Positions 32,388-42,028 are shown, counted from the stretch's first letter. The stretch: 64,000 nucleotides of DNA from Flavobacterium sp. N2270 (GCF_025947225.1 NZ_CP110005.1:1488001-1552000), one strand, 5' to 3'. Notes: generated by a model from the sequence alone, not told the origin. Numbers and translations: made by a program.

Positions 32388-33119
32388 ATGAATATTATCA
32401 AACTCAATGCCATAGAATCTACAAACTCATTTTTAAAGGAGTTGATTATGAATCAATATGTAGAAAATTTTACAATTGTTTGTACAGAGAATCAAACAAA
32501 AGGGAAAGGACAAGTTGGTGCTGTTTGGAATTCTGAAACGGGTAAAAACCTAACTTTTAGCATGTTAATAAAAGATGTTGTTGTAGACGCTTCTTCTGTT
32601 TTTGTTTTAAATACGTTAGTTTCTATTTCAATTATAAAAACACTTGAAAAATTTAAAATAAATAATTTAGCGATTAAATGGCCGAACGACATTTTGTCAG
32701 AGCAAAAAAAAATAGCTGGCATATTAATTGAAAATATTTTTAAAGGCAATAATGAAATTGTTTCAATTGTAGGTATTGGATTAAATATAAATCAATTGCA
32801 TTTTGAAGATTTACCTCAAGCTTCTTCTTTAGCCATTTTAAATAATAAGGAATTCGATAAAAACTTAATTTTAGAAGAAATTCATTATCAATTAAAAATC
32901 CATTGTGCTCAAATTACAAATAATGTTAAAAAAGATTTTTGGGATGAATATCACAATAATTTATTTAAAAAAAATATTCCTTCTGTTTTTTTAGATGTTG
33001 ATAATCATCAGTTTATGGGGATTATTAAAGGTGTTTCCAAATTTGGAAAACTTCAAATCATGTTAGAAAATGATTCAATTAAGGAATTTGATTTAAAAGA
33101 AGTAAAGATGTTATATTAA
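32388..33119 (+). CDS. birA: Biotin--[acetyl-CoA-carboxylase] ligase
   Basis: This 243-residue protein is the catalytic-only type without the DNA-binding head, so it should not repress biotin genes. KGKGQVGAVW (about 40-49) binds biotinyl-AMP. KWPNDIL with KKIAGILIE (about 94-112) contains the catalytic Lys. A C-terminal SH3-like domain with GVSKFGKLQIM follows. It attaches biotin to carboxyl carrier proteins. The gene is divergent from rsfS. Confidence 0.93.
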   Translation: MNIIKLNAIESTNSFLKELIMNQYVENFTIVCTENQTKGKGQVGAVWNSETGKNLTFSMLIKDVVVDASSVFVLNTLVSISIIKTLEKFKINNLAIKWPNDILSEQKKIAGILIENIFKGNNEIVSIVGIGLNINQLHFEDLPQASSLAILNNKEFDKNLILEEIHYQLKIHCAQITNNVKKDFWDEYHNNLFKKNIPSVFLDVDNHQFMGIIKGVSKFGKLQIMLENDSIKEFDLKEVKMLY

Positions 33120-33217
33120 TTTTACAATTCTTAAAATTGCGTAAAGCTTTGTTAAACTTATTTAAAAGTTTTTCTTTTTAAGTACATTTGTAACCGTTTT
33201 ACTATTACTACAATCAA

Positions 33218-36200
33218 ATGGATAAAAAAATATACGCTTTCTTATTTTCTACACGTTTAATGGCTGTCTTATTTATTGGATTTGCAGTTGCAATGGCTTT
33301 TGGTACTTTTATTGAAAGTGAATACAATACTGAAACAGCAAGAATACTTATTTATAATGCATGGTGGTTTGAAACTATTATGGTGTTTTTTGTAATTAAT
33401 TTTTTTGGAAATATTCAAAGATATCAATTGTATAAAAAAGAAAAATGGTCAACGCTTTTAGTTCATTTATCTTTTATTTTTATTCTAGTAGGTGCATTTG
33501 TAACTAGATATATTAGTTATGAAGGATTAATGCCAATTAGAGAAGGGGCAACTGAAAATGTTTTTTATTCGGACAAAACTTTTCTAACCACTTTTGTAGA
33601 TGGTGAGTACAAAGGCGAAATGAAACGAAAAACATTCGAGCATAATCAATATTTTTCTCAAGCTACTGATAATGACTTTTCAATTAAAAATGAATTTAAT
33701 GCTATTCCATTTGAAATTGAATATGTCGATTTTATTATGAATGCTAGTGAAACCATTACGCCATCAGAAAACGGAATTCAGTATTTTAAAATGGTCGAAT
33801 CTGGCGATGGAAATCGTCACGAACATTATTTAAAAGAAGGTGAAGTTCAAAATATTCACAATGTCCTTTTTGCTTTTAATAAATTTACTGAAGGCGCAAT
33901 AAATATTTCAAATGTTGACGGAGCTTACTTAATTCAAACTCCATTTGAAGGAACTTTTATGCGCATGGCAGATAAAATGCAAGGAAATGTTGTAAAAGAT
34001 TCTGTTCAGCCCTTAATGTTACGTTCGTTGTATAATATTGGAGGTTCACAGTTTGTTTTTCCAGAACCTGCTGAAAAAGGAACAATAACTTACAAATCAA
34101 ATAATGATTATAAGGATAAGCAAACGGATGATGCTTTAATTGTAAAAGTCAAAAGTCAAGGTTTAGAAGAAACACTAACTCTTGTTGGTTCAAAAGGGAA
34201 ACAAGGAACACCACAATCGGTTAAACTTGGTGATTTAGAGTTTTCTTTATTTTTTGGAAGTAAAGTATATACTTTGCCTTTTAGTATAAAAGTTGATGAT
34301 TTTATTGCCGATAAATATCCTGGTACCGAAAAAAGTTATGCATCATTTAAAAGTAAATTAGAAATTATTGATACCGAAAACAATACAACGTTTAAAGACA
34401 GTGTTTTTATGAATAATATTTTAGATTATGGAGGTTTTAGGTTTTTTCAAGCCTCTTTTGATCAAGATGAAAAAGGAACTGTTTTATCTGTAAGTCATGA
34501 TGCTGTAGGTACATGGATAACTTACATAGGTTATTTTTTACTTTACTTTGCCTTAATGGTTATTTTATTCGATAAAAATACTCGTTTTGGTGATTTAAAA
34601 AGAAAATTAGATAAAGTGAAAGCTAAAAAAGAAGCTTTATTAATTTTATTGTTTTTGTTTTCATTTAACGGATTTTCACAAAATCATAGCCATGCAGAAG
34701 ATGATGCTGCAAAAGCAAAAGAAATAATTGAAAAATATAAAGTTTCAGAAGAACATGCTTCAAAATTTGGATATACTATTATTCAAGATGCGGGCGGAAG
34801 AATGAAGCCTATAAATACGTTCTCTTCTGAATTACTTCGTAAAGTTTCAAAGAGCGATACTTTTGAAGGGATGAATGCCGATCAGGTTTTTATTTCTATG
34901 ACGCAATTTCCAAGATATTGGTATACCATTCCAATTGTTTATTTAAAAAGAGGAAATGATAGTTTAAGAAAAATTGTTGGAGTTGAAAAAGAGGCAAAGT
35001 ATGCTGCATTAGCTGATTTCTTCGATGAAAAAGGGAACTATAAGTTATCCTCTTATTTAGAAAGAGCATTCAAAGCTATTGTGCCAAGTAATTTTGAAAA
35101 AGACTTTATAGATACTGACAAAAAAGTAAATCTTTTATATGATGCATTGAGCGGACAAATTCTTAGAGTTTATCCTGTACCAAATGATAAAACGAATAAA
35201 TGGGTGTCTTTTTTAGAATTAAACGAACCTACAGGTACAGACTTAGATAATATAAAAAATTTAATTCCTTATTATTTAGATGCTGTTTCAAAAGCGACTG
35301 AAACCAAAAACTATAATACACCAGATTCGTTATTAGTAGGTTTAGAACGCTATCAAAAAATGTATGGTGCTAATGTAATGCCTTCGGATAGTAAGGTAAA
35401 AGCTGAAATTACTTATAATAAGTACGATATTTTTAAAAGATTGTTTTATTTGTATATGATTGCTGGTGTTTTAATGCTGATTTTTACAATAATTCAGTTG
35501 TTTACAAAATCAGTATTTGTTAAAAATACAGTTAAGTTTTTCCATGTTTTAATTGGGTTTTTCTTTATTCTTCATACTTTAGGATTAATTGCACGTTGGT
35601 ATATCTCAGGTCACGCACCATGGAGTGATGCTTATGAAAGTATGATTTATGTGGGTTGGGCAACCATGTTTTTTGGTTTAGCATTTGGAAGGAAATCACA
35701 ACTTACAGTTGCTTCAACTGCATTTGTAGCTTCAATGATTTTAATGATTGCTCATTGGAATTGGATGGATCCGGCAATTGCAAACCTAGTTCCTGTACTT
35801 AATTCGTATTGGTTAATGATTCACGTAGCAGTTATTGTTGCGAGTTATGGGCCGTTTACTTTAGGAATGATATTAGGTTTAGTTGCTTTATTGTTAATCA
35901 TTTTTACAAATGAATCAAATAAAGAAAAAATGAAATTAGCTATTGATGAAATTAGCTATATTAATGAAATGGCAATTACTGTTGGTTTAGTAATGCTTAC
36001 AATTGGGAACTTTTTAGGCGGACAATGGGCTAATGAAAGTTGGGGGCGTTATTGGGGCTGGGATCCAAAAGAAACTTGGGCCTTAATAAGTATTATGGTT
36101 TATGCTTTTGTAATTCATGCTCGTTTTGTTCCTGGGCTTAGAAGTAAATGGATTTATAACGTTATGAGTATTTTTGCTTTTTATTCTATTTTGATGACCT

Positions 36201-36352
36201 ATTTCGGAGTAAACTTTTACTTAACAGGGTTACATTCATATGCTAGTGGAGATAAAGTGGTAACACCAAGTTTTATTTATTATTCAGTTGCAACTGTTAT
36301 TTTACTTAGTGTTATTTCTTATTTTAAATATAAAAAATATTATAATAAATAA
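33218..36352 (+). CDS. Fused cytochrome c biogenesis protein (ResB-CcsA)
   Basis: This 1044-residue protein joins the two system II cytochrome c maturation parts. The N-terminal ResB/Ccs1-like half has helices at about 10-30, 45-65, 80-100 and about 430-452 around a large periplasmic domain. A further periplasmic segment (about 480-740) with a signal-like FLFSFNGFSQ leads to the C-terminal CcsA half of about eight helices. The haem-handling WWD motif is NESWGRYWGWDPKETW. The protein carries haem across the membrane and attaches it to apocytochromes. A -7 element TACATTTG is at 33183-33190. Confidence 0.94.
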   Translation: MDKKIYAFLFSTRLMAVLFIGFAVAMAFGTFIESEYNTETARILIYNAWWFETIMVFFVINFFGNIQRYQLYKKEKWSTLLVHLSFIFILVGAFVTRYISYEGLMPIREGATENVFYSDKTFLTTFVDGEYKGEMKRKTFEHNQYFSQATDNDFSIKNEFNAIPFEIEYVDFIMNASETITPSENGIQYFKMVESGDGNRHEHYLKEGEVQNIHNVLFAFNKFTEGAINISNVDGAYLIQTPFEGTFMRMADKMQGNVVKDSVQPLMLRSLYNIGGSQFVFPEPAEKGTITYKSNNDYKDKQTDDALIVKVKSQGLEETLTLVGSKGKQGTPQSVKLGDLEFSLFFGSKVYTLPFSIKVDDFIADKYPGTEKSYASFKSKLEIIDTENNTTFKDSVFMNNILDYGGFRFFQASFDQDEKGTVLSVSHDAVGTWITYIGYFLLYFALMVILFDKNTRFGDLKRKLDKVKAKKEALLILLFLFSFNGFSQNHSHAEDDAAKAKEIIEKYKVSEEHASKFGYTIIQDAGGRMKPINTFSSELLRKVSKSDTFEGMNADQVFISMTQFPRYWYTIPIVYLKRGNDSLRKIVGVEKEAKYAALADFFDEKGNYKLSSYLERAFKAIVPSNFEKDFIDTDKKVNLLYDALSGQILRVYPVPNDKTNKWVSFLELNEPTGTDLDNIKNLIPYYLDAVSKATETKNYNTPDSLLVGLERYQKMYGANVMPSDSKVKAEITYNKYDIFKRLFYLYMIAGVLMLIFTIIQLFTKSVFVKNTVKFFHVLIGFFFILHTLGLIARWYISGHAPWSDAYESMIYVGWATMFFGLAFGRKSQLTVASTAFVASMILMIAHWNWMDPAIANLVPVLNSYWLMIHVAVIVASYGPFTLGMILGLVALLLIIFTNESNKEKMKLAIDEISYINEMAITVGLVMLTIGNFLGGQWANESWGRYWGWDPKETWALISIMVYAFVIHARFVPGLRSKWIYNVMSIFAFYSILMTYFGVNFYLTGLHSYASGDKVVTPSFIYYSVATVILLSVISYFKYKKYYNK

Positions 36353-36379
36353 AAAAAAGGAGCTTAATGCTCCTTTTTT
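36353..36379. terminator. Terminator shared by ccsA and the K+ channel gene
   Basis: AAGGAGC (36357-36363), a TTAAT loop and GCTCCTT (36369-36375) lie between an A run and a T run. The loop contains the stop codon (36364-36366) of the opposite-strand channel gene. Confidence 0.85.
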
Positions 36380-36774
36380 TCTTCTATCATTTTTTCTATT
36401 TTTTTATCAATTCTAGCATTCAAATTATCTTCAGGTCTTTTAAATGCTCTATTTTTTAATATTTCTCTTTTTTCTTTATGCTTCATATAAGTGTAATGAT
36501 GCTGAATGGTATTAATAAAACTTAAAATCATTCCAATGCCTATAACTATATACAAAACAGTAAAGAGCTTTCCTTCATCTGTTTGAGGAGAAAAATCACC
36601 ATATCCAATTGTGGTTAGTGTAACTACAGAAAAATAGAAAGAATCAATATAGCCCCAGCCTTCTAAATGGTGATAAACAAAAGTTCCAGAGAAAATTATT
36701 AATATCGTGGTAATTAATAAATCTCTGTATTCGTCATCTTTTAAAAATGAAATTAAAGTTCTTAAGAAAAACAT
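36364..36774 (-). CDS. Two-helix potassium channel family protein
   Basis: This 136-residue ion channel subunit has helix 1 at about 19-36 and a pore helix with selectivity filter TIGYGD (55-60). Helix 2 lies at about 70-90, and a basic, probably coiled-coil C-terminal tail follows with no RCK/TrkA domain. Four subunits would form the pore. The absence of a regulatory domain means gating is unclear. The last codons lie inside the ccsA terminator. Confidence 0.92.
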   Translation of the reverse strand: MFFLRTLISFLKDDEYRDLLITTILIIFSGTFVYHHLEGWGYIDSFYFSVVTLTTIGYGDFSPQTDEGKLFTVLYIVIGIGMILSFINTIQHHYTYMKHKEKREILKNRAFKRPEDNLNARIDKKIEKMIEEKKEH

Positions 36775-36883
36775 ATTTATTACTTTGTTCTGGGCTAAAT
36801 TAAATAATTTAATTGATATTTAAGAGTTGTTTAGTAGAATTTGAAATTCAAATGAGTTAACTTTGGGTAATAAATTATATAAA

Positions 36884-37471
36884 ATGAAAAATATTTTTAG
36901 ATTATTTGCATTTGCATTAACTATTATAGGTTGTAAGCAACAAGAGAGTTTAAATAAAAATTTAGTAACAAATAACAATACAATGGAAAGAGCTTCTATT
37001 CATCAATTTAAAGTACAAGATTTAGAAGGTAATGATTTTGATTTTAATTCTTTAAAAGGAAAAAAAATAATGGTTGTAAATACAGCTTCAAAATGTGGGT
37101 TAACTCCACAATATAAAGATTTACAAGCTATTTATGATAAGTATAAAGACGATAACTTTGTTATTATTGGTTTTCCAGCAAATGACTTTATGAGTCAGGA
37201 ACCAGGAACAAATGATGAAATTGCCACTTTTTGTGAGCGTAATTATGGTGTAAGTTTTCCTATGATGAATAAAATTTCGGTTAAAGGAAAAGAAATGCAT
37301 CCTGTGTATCAATTTTTAACTCAAAAAGCTAAAAATGGAGTTGCAGATAGTGAAGTAGAATGGAATTTTCAAAAATATCTTTTAAACGAAGAAGGTCAGT
37401 TAGATATGATCATTTCGCCAAGAACTTTACCTACAGATGAAAAAATTATCAATTGGATTGAAGGAAAATAA
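36884..37471 (+). CDS. Glutathione peroxidase-like lipoprotein
   Basis: The protein has 195 residues from the ATG at 36884, with lipobox IIGC (Cys17). The thioredoxin-fold domain has peroxidatic Cys71 in NTASKCGLTPQY, a likely resolving Cys117 in ATFCERNYGV, and Trp160-Asn161 in WNFQKYL. The usual active-site Gln position reads FPANDF, with Asp101. It should reduce peroxides with thioredoxin-like donors in the envelope. A TTG start at 36863 falls inside the -7 promoter element TAACTTTG (36858-36865) and is rejected. It abuts the convergent GNAT gene with no gap. Confidence 0.92.
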   Translation: MKNIFRLFAFALTIIGCKQQESLNKNLVTNNNTMERASIHQFKVQDLEGNDFDFNSLKGKKIMVVNTASKCGLTPQYKDLQAIYDKYKDDNFVIIGFPANDFMSQEPGTNDEIATFCERNYGVSFPMMNKISVKGKEMHPVYQFLTQKAKNGVADSEVEWNFQKYLLNEEGQLDMIISPRTLPTDEKIINWIEGK

Positions 37472-37969
37472 TTATTTTAAAATCAATTGCATGAAAACAG
37501 AATCTAACCATCGGTCAAATTTATAGCCCGATTCTTTAATGATTCCAACGGTTTTGAATCCGTATTTTTCATGAAACTTCACGCTGTTTTCATTTTCCGA
37601 ATCTATAACGGCAATCATAGTGTGAAGTTTTTGTTTTTTAGCTAATTGAATAAGTTTTTCCATGAGTAAATGACCTATTTTCATTCCTTGGAAATCCTTA
37701 TTGACATAAACAGAATGTTCAACAGTATATTTGTAAGCTTCTCTAAAACGAAATTCACTATAATAGCCAAAACCAACTACTTTTTCATTTAAAACAGCAA
37801 CAATTACAGGAAAGTTTTTATCTATTTTTTCTTTTAATATATCTGTTTGTTGTTCTAAAGTTCTTATGTTATAATCATACAAAGCAGTAGAATTTAAAAT
37901 ATTAAAATTGATGACTTCTAAAATAGCTTGAGCATCAGTTTCTTTATAAGGTCGAATAGAAATTTCCAT
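37472..37969 (-). CDS. GNAT family N-acetyltransferase (phosphinothricin-type)
   Basis: The protein has 165 residues from the ATG at 37969; a TTG at 37978 is the alternative. IRPYKETDAQAILEV at the N-terminus, VGFGYYSEFR, HSVYVNKDFQGMKIGHLL (the acetyl-CoA loop Q-x-M-K-x-G) and KFHEKYGFKTVG are the family blocks of PAT/YncA-like acetyltransferases. These acetylate amines such as phosphinothricin or methionine sulfoximine. The substrate is not shown by sequence. Confidence 0.9.
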   Translation of the reverse strand: MEISIRPYKETDAQAILEVINFNILNSTALYDYNIRTLEQQTDILKEKIDKNFPVIVAVLNEKVVGFGYYSEFRFREAYKYTVEHSVYVNKDFQGMKIGHLLMEKLIQLAKKQKLHTMIAVIDSENENSVKFHEKYGFKTVGIIKESGYKFDRWLDSVFMQLILK

Positions 37970-38042
37970 TAATAACAATTTTGAGTTGTAAATGTATTAA
38001 AACCTTTGCAACTTTGTATCTTTACCACTTAGTAAATATAAA

Positions 38043-39695
38043 ATGATTTATCCAGAAATTCCTTTAGCGCAAAGTGTCATAGAAATTTGTAAAGCTAAAG
38101 GCGTAGAACATATAATTATTTCACCAGGCTCAAGAAACGCTCCATTAACAATAGGATTTGCTAATAATCCAAACTTTAAGTGTTATAGCATTGTTGATGA
38201 ACGATGTGCCGCTTTTTTTGCATTAGGAATTGCCCAACAAATTAATAAACCAGTTGCAGTTGTTTGTACTTCGGGTTCTGCTTTATTAAATTATTATCCG
38301 GCTGTAGCCGAAGCATTTTATAGTCAAATTCCACTTGTAGTAATCAGTGCAGATAGACCTCATGATAAAATTGATATTGGTGATGGGCAAACTATTCGTC
38401 AGGAAAATGTTTTTGCAAATCACATTTTATACAGTGCTAACTTGCAAGAAACTGCTTCTACTGAAAATGATATAAAAATCAATGAAGCTCTAAATATTTC
38501 GATGACTAATAAAGGTCCAGTTCATATTAATGTTCCTTTTGAAGAGCCTTTATATAGTACTGTAAATGAATTAAATGTTGTTCCTAATATCATTCCAATT
38601 GCAGAAAAAAAAATAAATTTTGATATAACTGAAGAATTTATTTCAAAATGGAATTCAGCTTCCAAAAAACTTATTTTAGTTGGAGAATTAAAACCCAATT
38701 CTATTGATAGTTTTGTAATTGAACAATTGGTAAAAGACGAATCGGTTGTTGTAATGACTGAAGCAACTTCAAACCTTCATAATGAAACATTTATTTCAAA
38801 TATTGATGCAATAATTACTCCATTTACTACTGAAGATTTTGAGCATTTTAAGCCTCAAATCTTAGTTACTTTTGGCGGAATGGTAGTTTCTAAAAGAATA
38901 AAAGCATTTTTACGAAAATATCAACCTAACGAGCATTGGCATATTGATGAATTGAGAGCTTATGATACTTATGGTTGTTTGACAAATCATTTTAAAACAA
39001 ATGCAAACGAGTTTTTTACTAAATTGTATTTGAAATGTAATTTAGTTTCGAGTTCTTACGCAAAAGAAATGTCTGATATAATAGCTTTACGAAAGTTAAA
39101 GCATAACGAATATCTTGCTACAGTTCCCTTTTCGGACTTTTGTGTTTTTGCATTAATTGCTAAAAAATTAAATGGAAATGTAAATTTGCAAATAAGCAAC
39201 AGTTCGGCTATTCGCTACTTGCAATTATTCGAGTTAGATAAAAATATTGAAGTTTATTGCAATAGAGGAACAAGTGGAATTGATGGAAGTACATCAACAG
39301 CAGTTGGAGCCGCTACAACTTCAAAAAAAGCAACGATTTTAATTACAGGTGATATTAGCTTTTTTTACGATAGTAATGCTTTGTGGAATAAATACATTCC
39401 AGAGAATTTTAAAATCATCTTAATTAATAATTCTGGAGGTGGAATTTTTAGAATTTTACCCGGTCATAAAGAAGATAGAGTTTTTAATGAGTTTTTTGAA
39501 ACATCACATAGTTTGAAAGCTAATCATTTGGCTGAAATGTTCGGTTTTAAATATTTCTCAGCTAATGAGAAAAATAATTTAAAAGAGTTGTTGAATGATT
39601 TTTTTAATTCAAACGAACAGCCTAGTTTATTAGAAATATGTACACCTGAAAAGTTAAACAACGAGGTTTTATTAAATTATTTTAAAAAACTATAA
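38043..39695 (+). CDS. menD: SEPHCHC synthase MenD
   Basis: This 550-residue ThDP-dependent enzyme of menaquinone synthesis joins 2-oxoglutarate and isochorismate. The N-terminal motif SPGSRNAPLT and the catalytic Glu region VDERCAAFFALG begin the PYR domain. Later GTSGIDGSTSTAVG and the metal-binding GDISFFYDSNAL to NNSGGGIFRILPG form the PP domain. The gene is alone here rather than with menB or menF. A -7-like TATCTTTA (38017-38024) precedes the ATG. Menaquinone is the main respiratory quinone of flavobacteria. Confidence 0.95.
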   Translation: MIYPEIPLAQSVIEICKAKGVEHIIISPGSRNAPLTIGFANNPNFKCYSIVDERCAAFFALGIAQQINKPVAVVCTSGSALLNYYPAVAEAFYSQIPLVVISADRPHDKIDIGDGQTIRQENVFANHILYSANLQETASTENDIKINEALNISMTNKGPVHINVPFEEPLYSTVNELNVVPNIIPIAEKKINFDITEEFISKWNSASKKLILVGELKPNSIDSFVIEQLVKDESVVVMTEATSNLHNETFISNIDAIITPFTTEDFEHFKPQILVTFGGMVVSKRIKAFLRKYQPNEHWHIDELRAYDTYGCLTNHFKTNANEFFTKLYLKCNLVSSSYAKEMSDIIALRKLKHNEYLATVPFSDFCVFALIAKKLNGNVNLQISNSSAIRYLQLFELDKNIEVYCNRGTSGIDGSTSTAVGAATTSKKATILITGDISFFYDSNALWNKYIPENFKIILINNSGGGIFRILPGHKEDRVFNEFFETSHSLKANHLAEMFGFKYFSANEKNNLKELLNDFFNSNEQPSLLEICTPEKLNNEVLLNYFKKL

Positions 39696-39723
39696 TTTTT
39701 TAAAATAATATTAGCTTTTATGT

Positions 39724-39754
39724 TTTAGTAATTGCTAAAAAAATATTAAATTTG
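39724..39754 (+). promoter_or_regulatory. Probable promoter of the DUF2853 gene
   Basis: TTTAG (39724-39728) and TAAATTTG (39747-39754) are separated by 18 bases, close to the consensus. The ATG is at 39784. Confidence 0.45.
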
Positions 39755-39783
39755 GGTAAATCTTAACACTAAAAACTATAATT

Positions 39784-40125
39784 ATGAGTAAAAGAGACGA
39801 TTTAATTGCAAAATATGCTGCTGATTTAAAAGATAAATGTGGTATGACTGCAAATATGGATTTATTAACTAAAGTAACTATTGGTTGTGGTCCATCTATT
39901 TATAATGCTGATGCTTCAACAGTTTCTGGTACTGATGAAAAAGAATTAGCAACTGTTAAGAATAATTTTTTAATTAAAAAATTAGGTTTAAAAGATAGTG
40001 CAGACTTAGATAAAGGTATTGATGCTGTTATTGAAAAATACGGACGTTCAAATAGAAATAAATATAGAGCAGTAGTTTACTACTTATTGACTTTACATTT
40101 CAAAAAAGAATCTGTTTATAAATAA
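39784..40125 (+). CDS. DUF2853 family protein
   Basis: This 113-residue soluble helical protein matches the DUF2853 family from memory. MSKRDDLIAKYAADLKDK begins the domain, GCGPSIYNADAS lies in the middle, and NKYRAVVYYLLTLHF ends it. Function is unknown. Codon choice looks like that of well-expressed genes, and the gene has its own promoter and terminator. Confidence 0.88.
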   Translation: MSKRDDLIAKYAADLKDKCGMTANMDLLTKVTIGCGPSIYNADASTVSGTDEKELATVKNNFLIKKLGLKDSADLDKGIDAVIEKYGRSNRNKYRAVVYYLLTLHFKKESVYK

Positions 40126-40145
40126 TAGATTATAAAAGTAATATG

Positions 40146-40171
40146 AACCCAGGCAATGCTTGGGTTTTTTT
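40146..40171 (+). terminator. Terminator after the DUF2853 gene
   Basis: AACCCAGGC (40146-40154), an AAT loop and GCTTGGGTT (40158-40166) form a 9-bp stem with one G-T pair, and T residues follow to 40171. Confidence 0.85.
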
Positions 40172-40240
40172 ATGCCAAAATTGTACTATTATTTTTAAAT
40201 TCTATTACTTATTGCTACTTTAGCAAAACAATTTTTTATT

Positions 40241-41098
40241 ATGATTTCACAAGAACAATTTCAACAAGAAATAGATTTAATTATTGCAAATGCAATTAGA
40301 GAAGATGTAGGCGATGGCGACCATAGTTCATTAGCCTGTATTCCAATTGAAGCAGAAGGTAGTGCAAAATTATTAGTTAAAGATGAAGGTATTATTGCAG
40401 GAATTGATTTTGCAAAACAAGTATTTCATTATGTTGAGCCAACAATGAAAGTGGAAACATTCTTTAATGATGGAGATCTTGTGAAGTATGGAGATGTTGT
40501 TTTCCATGTTTACGGAACTTCTCAGGCCATTTTAAAAGCTGAAAGATTAGTTTTAAATGCAATGCAAAGAATGAGCGCTATTGCAACAAAAACCAAGAAA
40601 TTTGTTGATTTATTAGAAGGAACGAAAACAAAAGTATTAGATACAAGAAAAACAACTCCAGGAATTAGAGCTCTAGAGAAATGGGCTGTAAAAATTGGAG
40701 GTGGAGAAAATCACCGTTTTGCTTTGTATGATATGGTAATGTTAAAAGACAATCATATCGATTTTGCGGGTGGAATTTCTAAAGCTATTTCAAAAACAAA
40801 TGCTTATTTAAAGGAACATAATAAAGATTTAAAAATTATAGTAGAAGCTAGAAATATAGAGGAAGTGAAAGAAATATTGGCTTCTGAAAACGTGTATAGA
40901 ATTTTACTAGATAATTTTGATTATGATACCACAAGAGAGGCTGTTGCTTTAATTGGAAATCAATGTTTAACGGAATCTTCTGGCAATATAAACGGAGAAA
41001 CTATTCGTCAATATGCAGATTGTGGAGTTAACTTTATTTCATCTGGTGCTTTAACACATTCTGTTTATAATTTAGATTTAAGTTTAAAGGCAATTTAA
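40241..41098 (+). CDS. nadC: Nicotinate-nucleotide diphosphorylase (carboxylating)
   Basis: This 285-residue quinolinate phosphoribosyltransferase makes nicotinate mononucleotide in NAD synthesis. REDVGDGDHSS at the N-terminus, NAMQRMSAIATKT, DTRKTTPGIRALEKWAV (the phosphoribosyl site) and KDNHIDFAGG are conserved blocks. ILLDNFDYD lies near the C-terminus. The BrkB-like gene starts 3 bases downstream, so the two are co-transcribed. nadA and nadB are not in the window. Confidence 0.95.
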   Translation: MISQEQFQQEIDLIIANAIREDVGDGDHSSLACIPIEAEGSAKLLVKDEGIIAGIDFAKQVFHYVEPTMKVETFFNDGDLVKYGDVVFHVYGTSQAILKAERLVLNAMQRMSAIATKTKKFVDLLEGTKTKVLDTRKTTPGIRALEKWAVKIGGGENHRFALYDMVMLKDNHIDFAGGISKAISKTNAYLKEHNKDLKIIVEARNIEEVKEILASENVYRILLDNFDYDTTREAVALIGNQCLTESSGNINGETIRQYADCGVNFISSGALTHSVYNLDLSLKAI

Positions 41099-41101
41099 TA
41101 T

Positions 41102-42028
41102 ATGTCTGAAGAAATAGAAAGCAAGCTAAATAAAATCCCCGTTGTTAAACAATTGGTTTTTTTAACTAAGAAAGTATCATTGTCTTCTTTGCAGGGACTT
41201 TCTTTATATGATATTTTAGAACTATATGTTTTAGGAATTTTCAAAGGAGCTTTCTCATATAGAGCAAGTGCTATTGCTTTTAGCTTTTTTATGGCACTAT
41301 TTCCGTTTGCATTATTTATCTTAAACTTAATTCCATATATTCCTATTGAAGGTTTTCAAGAAGATTTTTTATACTTTGTAGAGCAAGGTGTTCCGCCCAC
41401 AACCTTTGATGCTATTCAGGTTATTCTTACAGATATTATGAGTAATAGTTATCAAAGTTTACTTTCTTCGGGTATAATTATTTCTATTTTGTTAATGACA
41501 AATGGCATTAATGCTATCCTTGGAGGATTTGAAATGTCAGCACATATAACTTTATCTAGAGGTTTTGTAAAACAATATTTAATTGCTTTAGCTATTTCAT
41601 TAACTCTAACGGCTTTGTTGCTTATTACTGTTGCTGCAATTGTCGTTTTTGAGGTTTTTATTCAAAAAGTAAAGTCAACTGGTTTTATTTCAGATGATGT
41701 TTATTTAATTATTTGGGGAAGATATCTTTTTGTAGTCTTAATGATACTTATTGCTACATCAATTTTATATAAATTTGGTACGAGGGAGACAAAAGATGTT
41801 ACATTTATTAGTTATGGAGCAGTTTTCACTACTCTTTTAATTATTCTATCTTCCTATTTATTTGGTGTTTATGTAGTGAAATTTTCAAAATATAATGAGT
41901 TGTATGGGTCAATTGGCACACTTCTTGTTTTAATGTTTTATATCTGGATAAATTGTATGGTTCTCTTATTAGGATTTGAAATAAATGCAACCATCACTAA
42001 ATTAAAAAGAAAAAAATTATATATTTAA
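41102..42028 (+). CDS. YihY/BrkB family membrane protein
   Basis: This 308-residue protein has six transmembrane helices. RASAIAFSFFMALFPFALFI (about 55-74) is the family's first conserved block, and YGSIGTLLVLMFYIW near residue 270 is its last. The family was once called ribonuclease BN, which does not apply to these membrane proteins; transport or envelope roles are suspected. It lies 3 bases after nadC. Confidence 0.9.
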   Translation: MSEEIESKLNKIPVVKQLVFLTKKVSLSSLQGLSLYDILELYVLGIFKGAFSYRASAIAFSFFMALFPFALFILNLIPYIPIEGFQEDFLYFVEQGVPPTTFDAIQVILTDIMSNSYQSLLSSGIIISILLMTNGINAILGGFEMSAHITLSRGFVKQYLIALAISLTLTALLLITVAAIVVFEVFIQKVKSTGFISDDVYLIIWGRYLFVVLMILIATSILYKFGTRETKDVTFISYGAVFTTLLIILSSYLFGVYVVKFSKYNELYGSIGTLLVLMFYIWINCMVLLLGFEINATITKLKRKKLYI

